DNA from: Dyella_B acidisoli
Lineage (GTDB): Bacteria; Pseudomonadota; Gammaproteobacteria; Xanthomonadales; Rhodanobacteraceae
DNA: 64,000 nt
Assembly: GCF_049532895.1 (NCBI RefSeq)
Contig: NZ_CP064031.1
Span: forward strand, 2,170,001-2,234,000
Direction: 5' to 3'
Program-made: the position numbers and the translations under genes
In this document: positions 34,340-44,400 of the stretch, in pieces
Layout: every line of letters begins with the position of its first letter
Numbering within the stretch: position 1 is the stretch's first letter
Notes under the pieces: generated by a model
The model's database searches: none
The model's input: the letters and a program-made list of their open reading frames with translations, nothing else
What the model was told of the DNA's origin: nothing

Positions 34340-35203
34340 ATGACACTTTTTCGTCGACTTCTCCGCACCGCCGCGCTTACCAGCGTGGCCGTCACTTGCG
34401 TTGCTTCAGCGCTGGCAGGCGATCAATCACCGGTGACCCTGCGCATAGGGAACACAGCGCTATCCCCGCAACAGTATCGTGATGTGGCCGCTGCATTGCA
34501 GGACACATCAGGGTCCACCTCGTTCGCAGAAGACAACGATCAGCTAAAGCAATTTGCCGAAATGGAGGTTCTCGCCGCCCGCGCGCGCAAGGATGGGTTG
34601 GATCAGGATCATGCGATAGCCGCGAAGATTCGCGTGGCGGTTGACAATGTGCTCGCACATGCCGAGCGCGATCACTTGTATGCCGCCGCGACGGTCACAA
34701 ACGACGACGTGAAGCAAAAATTGGATTCGCATCCCAATGCGTACGACGAGTACGCACTCAGCCATATCTTTATCGCGATCGGGCCAACCAAAAGCGGTGG
34801 CCAACGATCCGAACATGATGCCCTCCTCAAAGCTACCCAGATCAAGAAGAAACTTGATGCGGGCGCCGACTTTGCAAGCTTGGCGCAAGCTGAGTCGGAT
34901 GATCCGGCAACGGCCAAGGACGGAGGCGAACTGTCGCCCATGCTTGGCATGTTCGTCGCGAACGAGTTTCTGCCAGTGATAAGCCAACTGCACAGCGGGG
35001 ATGTATCGAACCCTGTAAGGGGTAAACAGGGTTACCACGTGATCCTGGTTCAACAGCGAACCGTTGCGACGTTCGACAACCGGCACAAGATGATCGAAGC
35101 CCTCCTGCGAGATGAATCGGTAGAGTCGACCATTACGCAGTGGATGCAGAACACCCCGGTCGAGTTCAATAAATCGACGCTTGATGGCCAGGCAGCCAAA
35201 TAG
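34340..35203 (+). CDS. Exported PpiC-type peptidyl-prolyl isomerase (parvulin)
   Basis: This 287-residue protein has a signal peptide (LLRTAALTSVAVTCVASALA). An N-terminal SurA-like helical region (residues 30-125) precedes a parvulin rotamase domain of about residues 130-245: EYALSHIFIAIGPTKSGG, ADFASLAQAESDDPATAKDG, then VSNPVRGKQGYHVILVQQR. It is a periplasmic folding helper. The following gene starts within 50 bp on the same strand, so the two may be co-transcribed. Confidence 0.9.
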   Translation: MTLFRRLLRTAALTSVAVTCVASALAGDQSPVTLRIGNTALSPQQYRDVAAALQDTSGSTSFAEDNDQLKQFAEMEVLAARARKDGLDQDHAIAAKIRVAVDNVLAHAERDHLYAAATVTNDDVKQKLDSHPNAYDEYALSHIFIAIGPTKSGGQRSEHDALLKATQIKKKLDAGADFASLAQAESDDPATAKDGGELSPMLGMFVANEFLPVISQLHSGDVSNPVRGKQGYHVILVQQRTVATFDNRHKMIEALLRDESVESTITQWMQNTPVEFNKSTLDGQAAK

Positions 35204-35251
35204 ATCATGGCCCTGCATGCGCGCCCATCAAGCCGCATGTGCAGGGTAGGG

Positions 35252-36097
35252 ATGCTCATGCGGCCAAACTCCCTTGCGTTCCTGTCCATGTTTATTCGCC
35301 GTCGTATATGGCTGGTGGCCGCCACGCTGAGCGCGGCCATCGTGTTGGTCGGTATTGAGCATCCAGCACGTACTGTTCTTGCGCCAGCACTGGCAACTCG
35401 TGCGCCGCGGTTCGCTCCCGGCCATCAAATGGCCTCCCGTCAAAAGGCCGCTCCCGTCATTCAAGACAATCCGGCGAGCCGCCTGTTTGATGATGCCCGT
35501 ATGGATGAGGTATGCAGCCGGATTTCGGCTCAAGCTGCTTATGAATTACAGCCTGGAGAGGCTCCTATAACAGCTTCAGAACCAGGTGGCGACGAGAAAG
35601 AGCGACTGAATGGGTTTTGCGCGAAGAAGTTGATTTCATCGGATGATGAAATTCTTTCGCGTATGCGTGACGCGGCAAGCGCGGGTAGCGCTGAGGCGCG
35701 TCGCCATTTGTTGGAGCAAAAGCTTCAACAAGACAGCGAGGACTTGGATGCGATCGCAGCAGACTTGTCGACCGATGATATGCCTGCCGTTCGCGACTAC
35801 TACGCGGATGACGTGGCTGCGCTCCATAGCATGGCTTTACAACCGGATGCGGAAGCAGCCAGGTTGATGGCTCAACTAGAGGATGGCGGTAAGCTCGTTG
35901 AGCGCGACCCGATAGAAGCCGCTTCGTGGCAAATATTTGCCCGAATTTCGGTGGAACGTACCTTGCCCGCAGATGAGGATCTACTCAGAGACCCTGCGCT
36001 AGACGACTTTGGCGAGGAAGATAGCGCTGCGGCAATTGCGTCCGCGAAAACGCTTTATTCGAGCATGTTGCCCGCGAACACAAGAAATCATCTATAG
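35252..36097 (+). CDS. Hypothetical protein with N-terminal membrane anchor
   Basis: This protein of about 281 residues has an uncertain start; ATGs at 35207, 35252, 35258 and 35288 are in frame, and TAGGG at 35246 favours 35252 or 35258. A membrane or signal segment (IWLVAATLSAAIVLVGIEH) is followed by a helical, acidic region (DEILSRMRDAASAGSAEARRH; QDSEDLDAIAADLS) reminiscent of Sel1- or TPR-like repeats without a clear consensus. No family recognised. It follows the parvulin gene closely. Confidence 0.62.
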   Translation: MLMRPNSLAFLSMFIRRRIWLVAATLSAAIVLVGIEHPARTVLAPALATRAPRFAPGHQMASRQKAAPVIQDNPASRLFDDARMDEVCSRISAQAAYELQPGEAPITASEPGGDEKERLNGFCAKKLISSDDEILSRMRDAASAGSAEARRHLLEQKLQQDSEDLDAIAADLSTDDMPAVRDYYADDVAALHSMALQPDAEAARLMAQLEDGGKLVERDPIEAASWQIFARISVERTLPADEDLLRDPALDDFGEEDSAAAIASAKTLYSSMLPANTRNHL

Positions 36098-36155
36098 GCT
36101 TCGATGGGCACTCGAGAATGTAATCCAACGCTGAGAGTTGTCCGCGTATTTTGCT

Positions 36156-36233
36156 CGTCATCCCAGCGAAAGCTGGGATCCATTGTCTTTGCTGCATCGA
36201 AGTCGCTGGATCCCAGCTTTCGCTGGGATGACG
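36156..36233. repeat. REP/BIME inverted pair, family CCCAGCGAAAGCTGGG
   Basis: CGTCATCCCAGCGAAAGCTG begins one unit and the exact inverse (ending AGCTTTCGCTGGGATGACG) closes the pair; the arms are about 27 bp and perfectly complementary. Same family as at 11597. The rest of this 410-bp gap (36234-36510) shows no gene or clear signal. Confidence 0.9.
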
Positions 36234-36510
36234 ATAAGGTGACCTGAGCGTCACGGGCCGCTTGGATGGCTTTTCGATCTTGCTGAACTCATTGGGTAAA
36301 ACGCCAAACGTGCGGCGCGTTATGGTTCACGACGTGCGTGCGCATAGACGAATGTGCGCTATCCATCGCCTTGCTTGTGTCGCAATTCACCAAATTACAT
36401 TGCCGTCTCGAAAGGCTCGTGGTTTGGCCGCTTATGAAATGTGCATGCAGACTTGCGCGTAACTAGACTCGCCGCGCACTTGGCGAGAGGCACATGTGCA
36501 ACTTGCGTAA

Positions 36511-38649
36511 ATGATCAGTAAGCCACACGAGGGAGCAAAGGCAGTGCTGTCAAGAAACCATCTGTTTGCAAAAGCTATTGCGGCCAAGACAATCAATCCA
36601 TCATCCGCTGCTCCTCGCGTTCTGATTTCCGCAGGGCGCGGAATGTGGCTGAGCACACTGGCACTCGCAATCCTTGCTTCAATCACGGCAGTGAATGCCG
36701 CAGCCACGCGATGGGTCAACGTGGCCCATGAGGGCCAATCGTTCGACATCAGCGGCAGCAGCAGGGTCCGCTATGGTTTCGGCACCAGGTGGATTACGCG
36801 CACCATCAGCGGGAATGCCGATTGCACCAACGGCTACTTCGGCACTGATCCTTTCCCCGGCCAGGTCAAGCGTTGCCAGGTTCCGGCACAAGCTACGCCG
36901 GTCTCCAACGATACCGTCGACGAAGGTACGGTCGGCACCGTGTGGGACACGTCCATCGGTAGCAAGCCGGCAACCGTGAGCGGCACCTGGGTTGCAGGTG
37001 GTCCGTCTCCGGATCACCCCAATTTTAAGCTGGTGAAGGAGTCACAGCATTTTGCTTTCTACTCCGACGAGAACCTCTCCGATGCCGAGCTCACGCAAGC
37101 GGCAGACACGCTGGAGAACCTGGTCTGGCACAACCTGTTCGACTCCAATCTGTATATGCAGGAGCCGTTCTACAATACGGCCACCAAGATCAAGCCATCT
37201 ATTCACATCAGCTCGTCGTTTGGATTGAGCGGGGGTGCATGGGATGCGAATCATCTCAGCATGGAGATGGCGCCAGCAGGCCTGCTCGATCACTGGGGAC
37301 TGACTCACGAGTTCACCCACACTTGGCAATTCTGGTGGGCTGCCAATGGCGGTCTGTCGTGCTCAGATCCGAATAACTGCCGCCCGATCTCCGAAAGTCA
37401 CGCCAATTACACCGCGCATCAGTTGCCGGAGAACCGCGACAACGCACACTGCACCGAGATGCTTGCCAACGTTCCGCACCTGTATCTCGGCTCTTCGCGC
37501 GATATGTACTGCAACTGGCAGTTCATGGAGTTCCTCAAGGATAAGTACGGCCCGTCGGCAACTTCCGCAATCTTTACGACCGCAGGCTCAGATCCCTTCC
37601 TGAACATCATGAATTCGCGCGGTTGGAGCCTCTCCCAACTCAACGACTTCTTCGGCGATTGGGCCATGCACAACGTGACCTGGGACTATAAGGTCTCGGG
37701 CAACGGCTTCCGTAATACGTATGGCAATATCACGCTGGCCGATAAGTCCGAGCGTATGCATCGTCTGATGCCGATGGAAGCACTGGATAGTAATTGGCCT
37801 AGCAATCATCGCTTCGTTTCGCCGTTCTATGGTGCTCCGCAGCGCTTCGGTTACAACGTTGTGCGTTTGTATCCAACTGCCGGTGCCAGCACAGTCACCA
37901 TCACGTTCCGAGGTGTCGATCAGCCGGGCTCCGATGCTGATTTCCGCTGGGGCCTGGTAGCTACCGATCAGCAATTCACGACGTCTCGCTACAGCAAACT
38001 GCAACATGGTTTGGACGGCCAATTAACGTTCAAGGTCAACGCGGGCGAGCCGCTGTTTCTGGTGGTGACGGCGACGCCGTCGGTGTATCAGACCGTTGTG
38101 ATGGAGCAGGCCTATGGAACAATCTGGCGCTACCCCTACATGATCGAGCTGACCAATGCCTGGCCGCAGGGCTTCCAGAACGGGCAGCGCGATGCGTGCC
38201 CCGACGGCACCGAACGCCACTCCAACGGTGGTGGATGTGCACCGAATGGCACGCCGACGTCGGTTTACATCGGCCCGTACGCCACGGTGCTGCCGGGCTC
38301 ACAAGTAAGCGGAAACGCGCGCGTTGAAGACGAAGCGATCATCGCCAACGGCACTGTCACCGGCGGTACGGTGGGCGGCCTAAGCGTGATCGGTGAAACC
38401 GGCGCCGACTGGAACAACAGCTTCTCCGTCTCCGGCGATGCACAAGTGCGCACCTCGTTCTATCCGCTGGGCTTCTTTGAAGCCGGCCAGGGCGCTTCGG
38501 GCAGCGTGAACTTGTCGGGTGACGTGGAATATCGCGGCGTCGGCTTGAACCTGGGAGCGGGCAACCGCTCAGGCTTCGTGGATGCCAACTCCACAACCGG
38601 TACGGATTCCGACATCAACACCAAGGATCAGATCCACTGGCGTGAGTAG
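36511..38649 (+). CDS. Svx/AvrXca-like secreted protein with HExxH motif
   Basis: This protein of up to 712 residues has a hydrophobic signal stretch (MWLSTLALAILASITAVNA) that starts at residue 45, so an internal start at 36643 is possible. The central domain has FKLVKESQHFAFYSDENLS and, at residues 266-270, the zinc-type motif HEFTH within GLTHEFTHTWQFWW, followed by an Asn/His-rich SESHANYTAHQL. This pattern fits the Svx/AvrXca (DUF6055-like) family of plant-associated bacteria, in which roles in virulence or recognition have been reported. The C-terminal 150 residues are rich in Gly, Ser and Asn in beta-helix-like repeats (ARVEDEAIIANGTVTGG). Confidence 0.68.
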   Translation: MISKPHEGAKAVLSRNHLFAKAIAAKTINPSSAAPRVLISAGRGMWLSTLALAILASITAVNAAATRWVNVAHEGQSFDISGSSRVRYGFGTRWITRTISGNADCTNGYFGTDPFPGQVKRCQVPAQATPVSNDTVDEGTVGTVWDTSIGSKPATVSGTWVAGGPSPDHPNFKLVKESQHFAFYSDENLSDAELTQAADTLENLVWHNLFDSNLYMQEPFYNTATKIKPSIHISSSFGLSGGAWDANHLSMEMAPAGLLDHWGLTHEFTHTWQFWWAANGGLSCSDPNNCRPISESHANYTAHQLPENRDNAHCTEMLANVPHLYLGSSRDMYCNWQFMEFLKDKYGPSATSAIFTTAGSDPFLNIMNSRGWSLSQLNDFFGDWAMHNVTWDYKVSGNGFRNTYGNITLADKSERMHRLMPMEALDSNWPSNHRFVSPFYGAPQRFGYNVVRLYPTAGASTVTITFRGVDQPGSDADFRWGLVATDQQFTTSRYSKLQHGLDGQLTFKVNAGEPLFLVVTATPSVYQTVVMEQAYGTIWRYPYMIELTNAWPQGFQNGQRDACPDGTERHSNGGGCAPNGTPTSVYIGPYATVLPGSQVSGNARVEDEAIIANGTVTGGTVGGLSVIGETGADWNNSFSVSGDAQVRTSFYPLGFFEAGQGASGSVNLSGDVEYRGVGLNLGAGNRSGFVDANSTTGTDSDINTKDQIHWRE

Positions 38650-38691
38650 AGCTTGAGTCCTTTGCATGGCATGGGTGTCGCCTGCGAATTT

Positions 38692-38719
38692 GTAGGTTGG
38701 GGTTTACACGCCAACCTAC
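38692..38719. terminator. Stem-loop between convergent genes
   Basis: GTAGGTTGG, ten-base loop, CCAACCTAC. A related single arm (TGTAGGTTGGGGT) occurs at about 6530 in another convergent gap, so this may be a small dispersed repeat serving as a transcript end. Confidence 0.5.
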
Positions 38720-38800
38720 GAGCTGCTTTGCAATCAGGGCCGCGCGCGTATCGCTCGGTACGCGCCTTCGACCCCAAGCCAAACGGTGAGCCCGGCAATC

Positions 38801-41086
38801 TCAGTTGCTTCCAGCCCGCGTCACACGCACTGGAACGGACTTGTAGGAAGGTGTCCCGCTAACCTTATCGATATAGTCGAGCGGCACCAGGCAGTTGCCT
38901 TCGGGGTAATAGGTGGCGACTGAGCCTTTTGCGATTTTGTAGATCACCGCGATGACTTGGGTCATGCGTCGCTCCTGGCCTTTGCCGAATGCGGTCTCCA
39001 CGATTAACGCGTCACCTTCCTCGATGCCCCGTTCTGCGAGGTCATCTTCATTCATGAAGAGCACATCGCGTCGTCCGAAAACGCCACGGTAGCGATCATC
39101 CAGTCCATAGATGGTCGTGTTGTACTGATCGTGGCTGCGCAGCGTGGTCAGCTTGAGGATCGTTCGATCCGTAAAAACAGGGTCTTCGTGCAGCCCGGTG
39201 AACTTGAGGAATTCCGCCTTTCCGGACGGCGTATTCCAGATCCGCTGCGTCGGTGGCAGTGGCAGCCTGAAACCTCCCGGGACACGGATGCGCTCGTTGA
39301 ATTTCTCGAAGTCCGGAAAAACCGACTCAATGGCATTGCGAATGCGATCGTAGTCCTCGATCAGATGCATCCACGGTACTTTGCTCTGGGGAAGCGTGGC
39401 GGCTGCCATGCCTGCAACAATGGCTGGTTCCGACTTCAGTGCTTCCGAAGCCGGCGTCAGTTTGCCGCGCGACGCATGCACCATCGACATGGAATCTTCC
39501 ACGGTGATCGACTGCGGCCCGGTTGCCTGGATGTCACGCTCGGTGCGGCCCAGGCAGGGCAGGATGAAGGTGTTCTTGCACGTGAGCAGGTGCGAGCGGT
39601 TGAGCTTGGTGGCGATATGTACCGAGAGTTCGAGATGCCGCACCGCCTTGAAGCACGCTTCCGGATCGGGCAGCGCCACAGCCAGATTGCCGCCGAGGCA
39701 AATCAGCACCTTCGATTCGCCCGTTACGATGGCCTGCATGGCCGCTACGGCGTCATGACCGTGTGCGGCCGGCGGGCGGAAGCCGAATGTTTGCTCGATC
39801 CGCTGGAGCAGGGCGGCGCCTGGCTTTTCCGTAATGCCGACCGTTCGATCACCCTGGACGTTGGAGTGGCCACGTAGCGGACAGATGCCTGCACCGGGCT
39901 TGCCGAAGTTGCCACGCAGCAACAGCAGGTTGGCGATCTGCTGGACGTTCTGCGTGCCCATGCTGTGCTGTGTGATGCCCATACCATAAGTGACGATGGT
40001 CGCCTTGGATTTGGCATAGGCTTCGGCGACTTTGCGTAACTCGTCTTCAGGTACACCTGAGGTAGTCTCGATGTCTCGCCAGGAAGTCGCGCGAAGATCG
40101 GCTGCGAACGACTCGAATCCGTTGGTGTGCTCCGCAATGAAGGTGTGATCGAGAACGGCGCCCTCCGGCCCTAGCACTTCATCCATCTCAAGCAGCACTT
40201 TCATGATGCCTTTGAGCGCCGCTGCGTCGCCACCGACCTTGGGTTGAAGGTAGGTCGACGCGATCTCGGTCGCGCCAAAGCTCGCCATTTCCAGCGGGTC
40301 CTGCGGATCGGCAAAGCGCTCCAGCGCACGCTCGCGCAACGGATTGAACACGATAATGGGGGCGCCGCGACGCGCCACTTCATGGAGCGTGCCCATCATG
40401 CGGGGATGATTCGTACCCGGGTTGTGCCCCATGGCGATGATGAGTTCGCAATGATCGAAATCGTCGAGTGAAACGGTGCCCTTGCCGATGCCAATGGAGT
40501 GAGGAAGACCAACGCTAGTCGCCTCATGACACATGTTCGAGCAATCCGGGAAATTGTTGGTGCCGTATTCCCGGGCAAAGATTTGGTAGAGAAAGGCCGC
40601 TTCGTTGGAAGCGCGCCCCGAGGTGTAGAACTCGACCGCGTTCGGGTTGGCCTGGCTGCGGAGAATCGTGCCAATGCGCGCAAAGGCTTCGTCCCAGCTG
40701 ATCGCCTCGTAGATGTCCTTCTCCTCGTTGTAGGCCATCGGGTGTGTCAATCGACCCTGATCCTCCAACTGGTAATCGCTCCATTCGCGCAGCGACGTAA
40801 CCGTATGAGCAGCAAAAAATGTCGGAGGAACGCGCTTATTCGTCGCCTCCCACGTGACGGCTTTTGCACCGTTCTCGCAAAACCTGAAGGTGGATTTATG
40901 CTCCTTGTCCGGCCATGCACAACCCGGGCAGTCGAATCCCTCAGGCTGATTGGTTCGAAGGAGTGTCATCGTGGCGTCAGGGGCATTCATTTGCTCCTGG
41001 ACGGCCTTGGCCGTTGCTCGCAATGCTCCCCAGCCACCTGCGGGTGCGTTGTAAGGACGAATGCCGGGAATCTCTTTATCAGCCAT
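38801..41086 (-). CDS. ydeP: YdeP-type molybdopterin oxidoreductase (FdhF-like)
   Basis: This 761-residue cytoplasmic enzyme closely parallels E. coli YdeP. Matches in order: APAGGWGALRATAKAV, EGFDCPGCAWPDKEHKSTF (Cys53 and Cys56), EFYTSGRASNEAAFLYQ, NNFPDCSNMCHEATSVGL, MGHNPGTNHPRM, GICPLRGHSNVQGDRTVGI, VEDSMSMVHASRG, RSHDQYNTTIYGLDDRYRGV. It has a bis-MGD-binding fold with a reduced iron-sulphur region. YdeP is linked to acid resistance, but its substrate is not established, and no FdhD or cofactor gene lies nearby. Convergent with the Svx-like gene. Confidence 0.92.
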   Translation of the reverse strand: MADKEIPGIRPYNAPAGGWGALRATAKAVQEQMNAPDATMTLLRTNQPEGFDCPGCAWPDKEHKSTFRFCENGAKAVTWEATNKRVPPTFFAAHTVTSLREWSDYQLEDQGRLTHPMAYNEEKDIYEAISWDEAFARIGTILRSQANPNAVEFYTSGRASNEAAFLYQIFAREYGTNNFPDCSNMCHEATSVGLPHSIGIGKGTVSLDDFDHCELIIAMGHNPGTNHPRMMGTLHEVARRGAPIIVFNPLRERALERFADPQDPLEMASFGATEIASTYLQPKVGGDAAALKGIMKVLLEMDEVLGPEGAVLDHTFIAEHTNGFESFAADLRATSWRDIETTSGVPEDELRKVAEAYAKSKATIVTYGMGITQHSMGTQNVQQIANLLLLRGNFGKPGAGICPLRGHSNVQGDRTVGITEKPGAALLQRIEQTFGFRPPAAHGHDAVAAMQAIVTGESKVLICLGGNLAVALPDPEACFKAVRHLELSVHIATKLNRSHLLTCKNTFILPCLGRTERDIQATGPQSITVEDSMSMVHASRGKLTPASEALKSEPAIVAGMAAATLPQSKVPWMHLIEDYDRIRNAIESVFPDFEKFNERIRVPGGFRLPLPPTQRIWNTPSGKAEFLKFTGLHEDPVFTDRTILKLTTLRSHDQYNTTIYGLDDRYRGVFGRRDVLFMNEDDLAERGIEEGDALIVETAFGKGQERRMTQVIAVIYKIAKGSVATYYPEGNCLVPLDYIDKVSGTPSYKSVPVRVTRAGSN

Positions 41087-41461
41087 GACGCCATCTCGCT
41101 GTAGTGCTTGTATCTATTGAGCCTGATTGTCGCCCGGCTTTTTACCGAGCAGGCGGCTTGCGCCACGCAGGTTGTGGTATCTGTTCCGGTAATGATCCGT
41201 TGCGCGACACCTTAATGAAATATCTTCCTCTGGATGGGTATTGTCTACAGATACAGATGAAGAGTAGGTGCGAATTACGCTGCCGGCAGGGAAGGCCGTA
41301 ACTTTGCATGGAGAAAAAGGGTAGGCGGATACCGGACGTTTCATCCATAGGGTATGGCTTCGCTTGTTCGAGGTGAATCTAGCTAAGTTCTCGAATACGC
41401 TAGGCCTCGTGTAAGGAGATCGCAAGAATAGCAAGGCCACCAATTTCAGGGAGACAAGAAC
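41087..41461. other. Intergenic region between divergent YdeP and PHP-ATPase genes
   Basis: This is 375 bp, more AT-rich towards the PHP-ATPase. It probably contains both promoters. GGGAGA at 41449-41454 is a suitable ribosome-binding site for the gene at 41462. No att site, tRNA or integrase was seen. Confidence 0.45.
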
Positions 41462-44400
41462 ATGCCCCTCGCTCTGGCTGGTTCCACTTGGAAAAAATGG
41501 GATTTGCATGTGCATACGCCCGAGTCCTTCTATCACAACTATCCAGGCTCCCATGAGGAGGCGTGGGAGGCATTCTTGAAGGACATCGAGAACCTTCCAG
41601 AGGAATTCAAAGTAATCGGCATCAATGATTACGTCCTCGTTGATGGCTACGAGAAGGTACTGAGGGCGAAGCAAGCGCAGGGAAGATTGAAGAACATAGA
41701 TCTAATCGTGCCGGTGGTTGAGTTGCGATTGGATAAGTTCGGTGGCGTGGTCCAAGGAGGCAAAAGCGGTAACGCCCCATCGAATTGGAGCCGAATCAAC
41801 ATCCACGTCATATTCGATCAGGTTGAACCGGAATTCATCCGCCAGCAATTCATTTCGGCAATCGCTCCGAGCTACCGTCTTCTCCCGGGCTCGACCGGTG
41901 AAGGTAAGTGGAATTCGGTGATCTCCCGGCAAAGCATCGAAGCTCTGGGCGCTGCCATCATCGAGTCTGTTCCGGCAGACAAGCGCGCGGCATATGGAAG
42001 CGCACTCATTGAGGGCTTCAACAATCTGAACGTGAGCGCTGATGGTTTGCGTAAGGCTTTGGAGAACGAAGCCCTCAAGGGAAAGTTCATCGTCGCAGTC
42101 GGCAAGACCGAATGGGAGAACCTCAAATGGGATGATCACTCGATCGCAGAGAAAAAGACCCTCATTAACATGGCCGATCTCGTCTTTACTGCAGCAGAAA
42201 AGCCGGAGGACTACGCGAAGGCCAGGACTAAGCTGCGCGAAGCCGGCGTCAACTCCAATCTCCTTGACTGCTCCGACGCCCACGGGCTGAGCGCGTCTAT
42301 CGATAAGGATCGCATTGGTAACTGCTTTACGTGGATCAAGGCTGATAGCACTTTTAAGGGGCTTTTGCAGGCCATTGAGGAGTTCGAGGATCGAGTTTAC
42401 GTCGGCGACAATCCGCCCAAGCGCCAGCATGTCGAACTCAATCGGACGAAGTTTATTCGGTCCGTCAAGATTGCCAAGAAGGACAACTCAAAGCTCGTAG
42501 ACACATGGTTCGACATGGATTTACCACTAAATCCGGATTTGGTGGCGATTATCGGTAATAAGGGGAGCGGCAAGAGCGCACTTGCGGATATCATTGCCTT
42601 GGTTGGTAACACCAAGAACCATCGCAGTTTCTCGTTCTTGAACGAGGCGCGTTTCCGAGATCCACGAGCAAAACTCGCCCAGCATTTCGTGGGTACGCTG
42701 GTCTGGCGCGATGGTTCGGAGGCTTCAAGGGATTTGGACAAGGATCCCGAGTCCAGCAGTGTGGAGCGAGTCAAGTATCTGCCGCAGAGTTATCTTGAGA
42801 CGCTATGCAACGAGCTAGGTACAGGTGGCTCAGCGACCTTCGACGCAGAGCTGCGCAAGATCATTTACTCTCACGTGCCCGCTGAGGACCAGCTTGGCCA
42901 GCCGTCTATGGATGCGCTGCTGAATTTCAAGGTGGCTGAGATCAACAAGGCAATGGAAGCTCTCCGTGGAAAAATCGCTGCACTCAACGTCAAGATACTT
43001 GGTGCCGAAGGAAGACTCTTCCCTGAGTTCAAGAATGGATTGACCGAGCGTCTCGCAGCAAAGAACGCTGAGCTTGCTTCCTTAGAAGAAGCCAAGCCCC
43101 AGCAGGTCGAAGATCCGAATGCTTCGCCCGAAGCCTTGGAGGAGTCCAAGAATGCCGCAGCTATGATCGACGGCCTTGAGCTGCAACTGCAGGATGTCAG
43201 CAAAGAAGAAACGGAATTTCGGGAGCTGAAATTCGCTGCGGCAAAGAGGCAAGCGGTCGCCCGCCGGATAGCCCAAGCGTTGGTCAACCAGAAGAAACAA
43301 AATGACGCCTTCGAAATTGAGTTGAAGCAGCTCTTGGCCGAACTCGGGATAGAGATCCCCTTCAATTCATTGTTCGAAGTCCGGATTGACGCCAAGCCTG
43401 TCAATGATCTTGCCAAGGCAATGCAGGTTGAGATCGACACAATTGACGGGAAGCTCCAAAGTGTAGAACCGGGTAGCCTCTTGAAGAGACGCGAGGAGCT
43501 CGTTGCCTCGATTGCGGATGCTAAGAGCAAGCTCGGTGAGCGCCAGCGTCTCTTCGTGCTCTACAAGGATGAGCTGGCTAAATGGGGGAAATCGAAGACC
43601 GAGATCATGGGGCCTGCTGACAAGCAGGGAACCATTGCTTGGCTAGAGTCTGAAATTAGATCGCTGGAAGCTTTGCCTCGCCAACTTCAGGAATTGAAGG
43701 CGCAACGGGCGGGCCTCTCTGAGGAGATTCACGGCCTGATTCGGGGCATGGTTGACGAGTTTCAGCGACTCTACCTTCCCGTCCAGGGATTTGTTAAGTC
43801 GGCTGGTCAGATGGACATGAACCTCCCCCTGGAAATCCATGTCCGCATCGAAGAGGCGGGTTTTCTGGACCACTTTCTGGGAAAGCTCAATCGCCAAGTT
43901 CGAGGGACCTTCTCTGGGATCGACGAGAGCAACCAGCTGTTACGACGCATGCTGCAAGAAGCAAGCTTTGTGGAACCGCAAGACGCTCTTGCTTTTGTTG
44001 AGAGGATCGATCGAGTCATGCACTCCGATCAACGCGACGGGCAAGACGGTCGGGAGACACGTCTGGCAGATCAACTTCGCAAAGGCGTAGAGGCAACTGA
44101 AGTCCTCGACTATATCTTTGGGCTCGAATACCTTTCTCCGCGCTACTCACTAACATACGGCGGCCAGGACATCGGTCAACTTTCACCCGGTGAGCGAGGG
44201 CTCTTATTGCTAGTCTTCTACCTCTTGGTTGATAAGGAAGACATTCCGATTGTGATCGATCAACCAGAAGAAAACCTCGACAACCAAACTATCTACAAGA
44301 TTTTGGTCAAGTGTATCAAGAAGGCGAAGGAGCGACGTCAAGTCATCATGGTTACGCACAACCCGAACTTAGCGGTCGTCTGCGATGCCGAGCAAATCGT

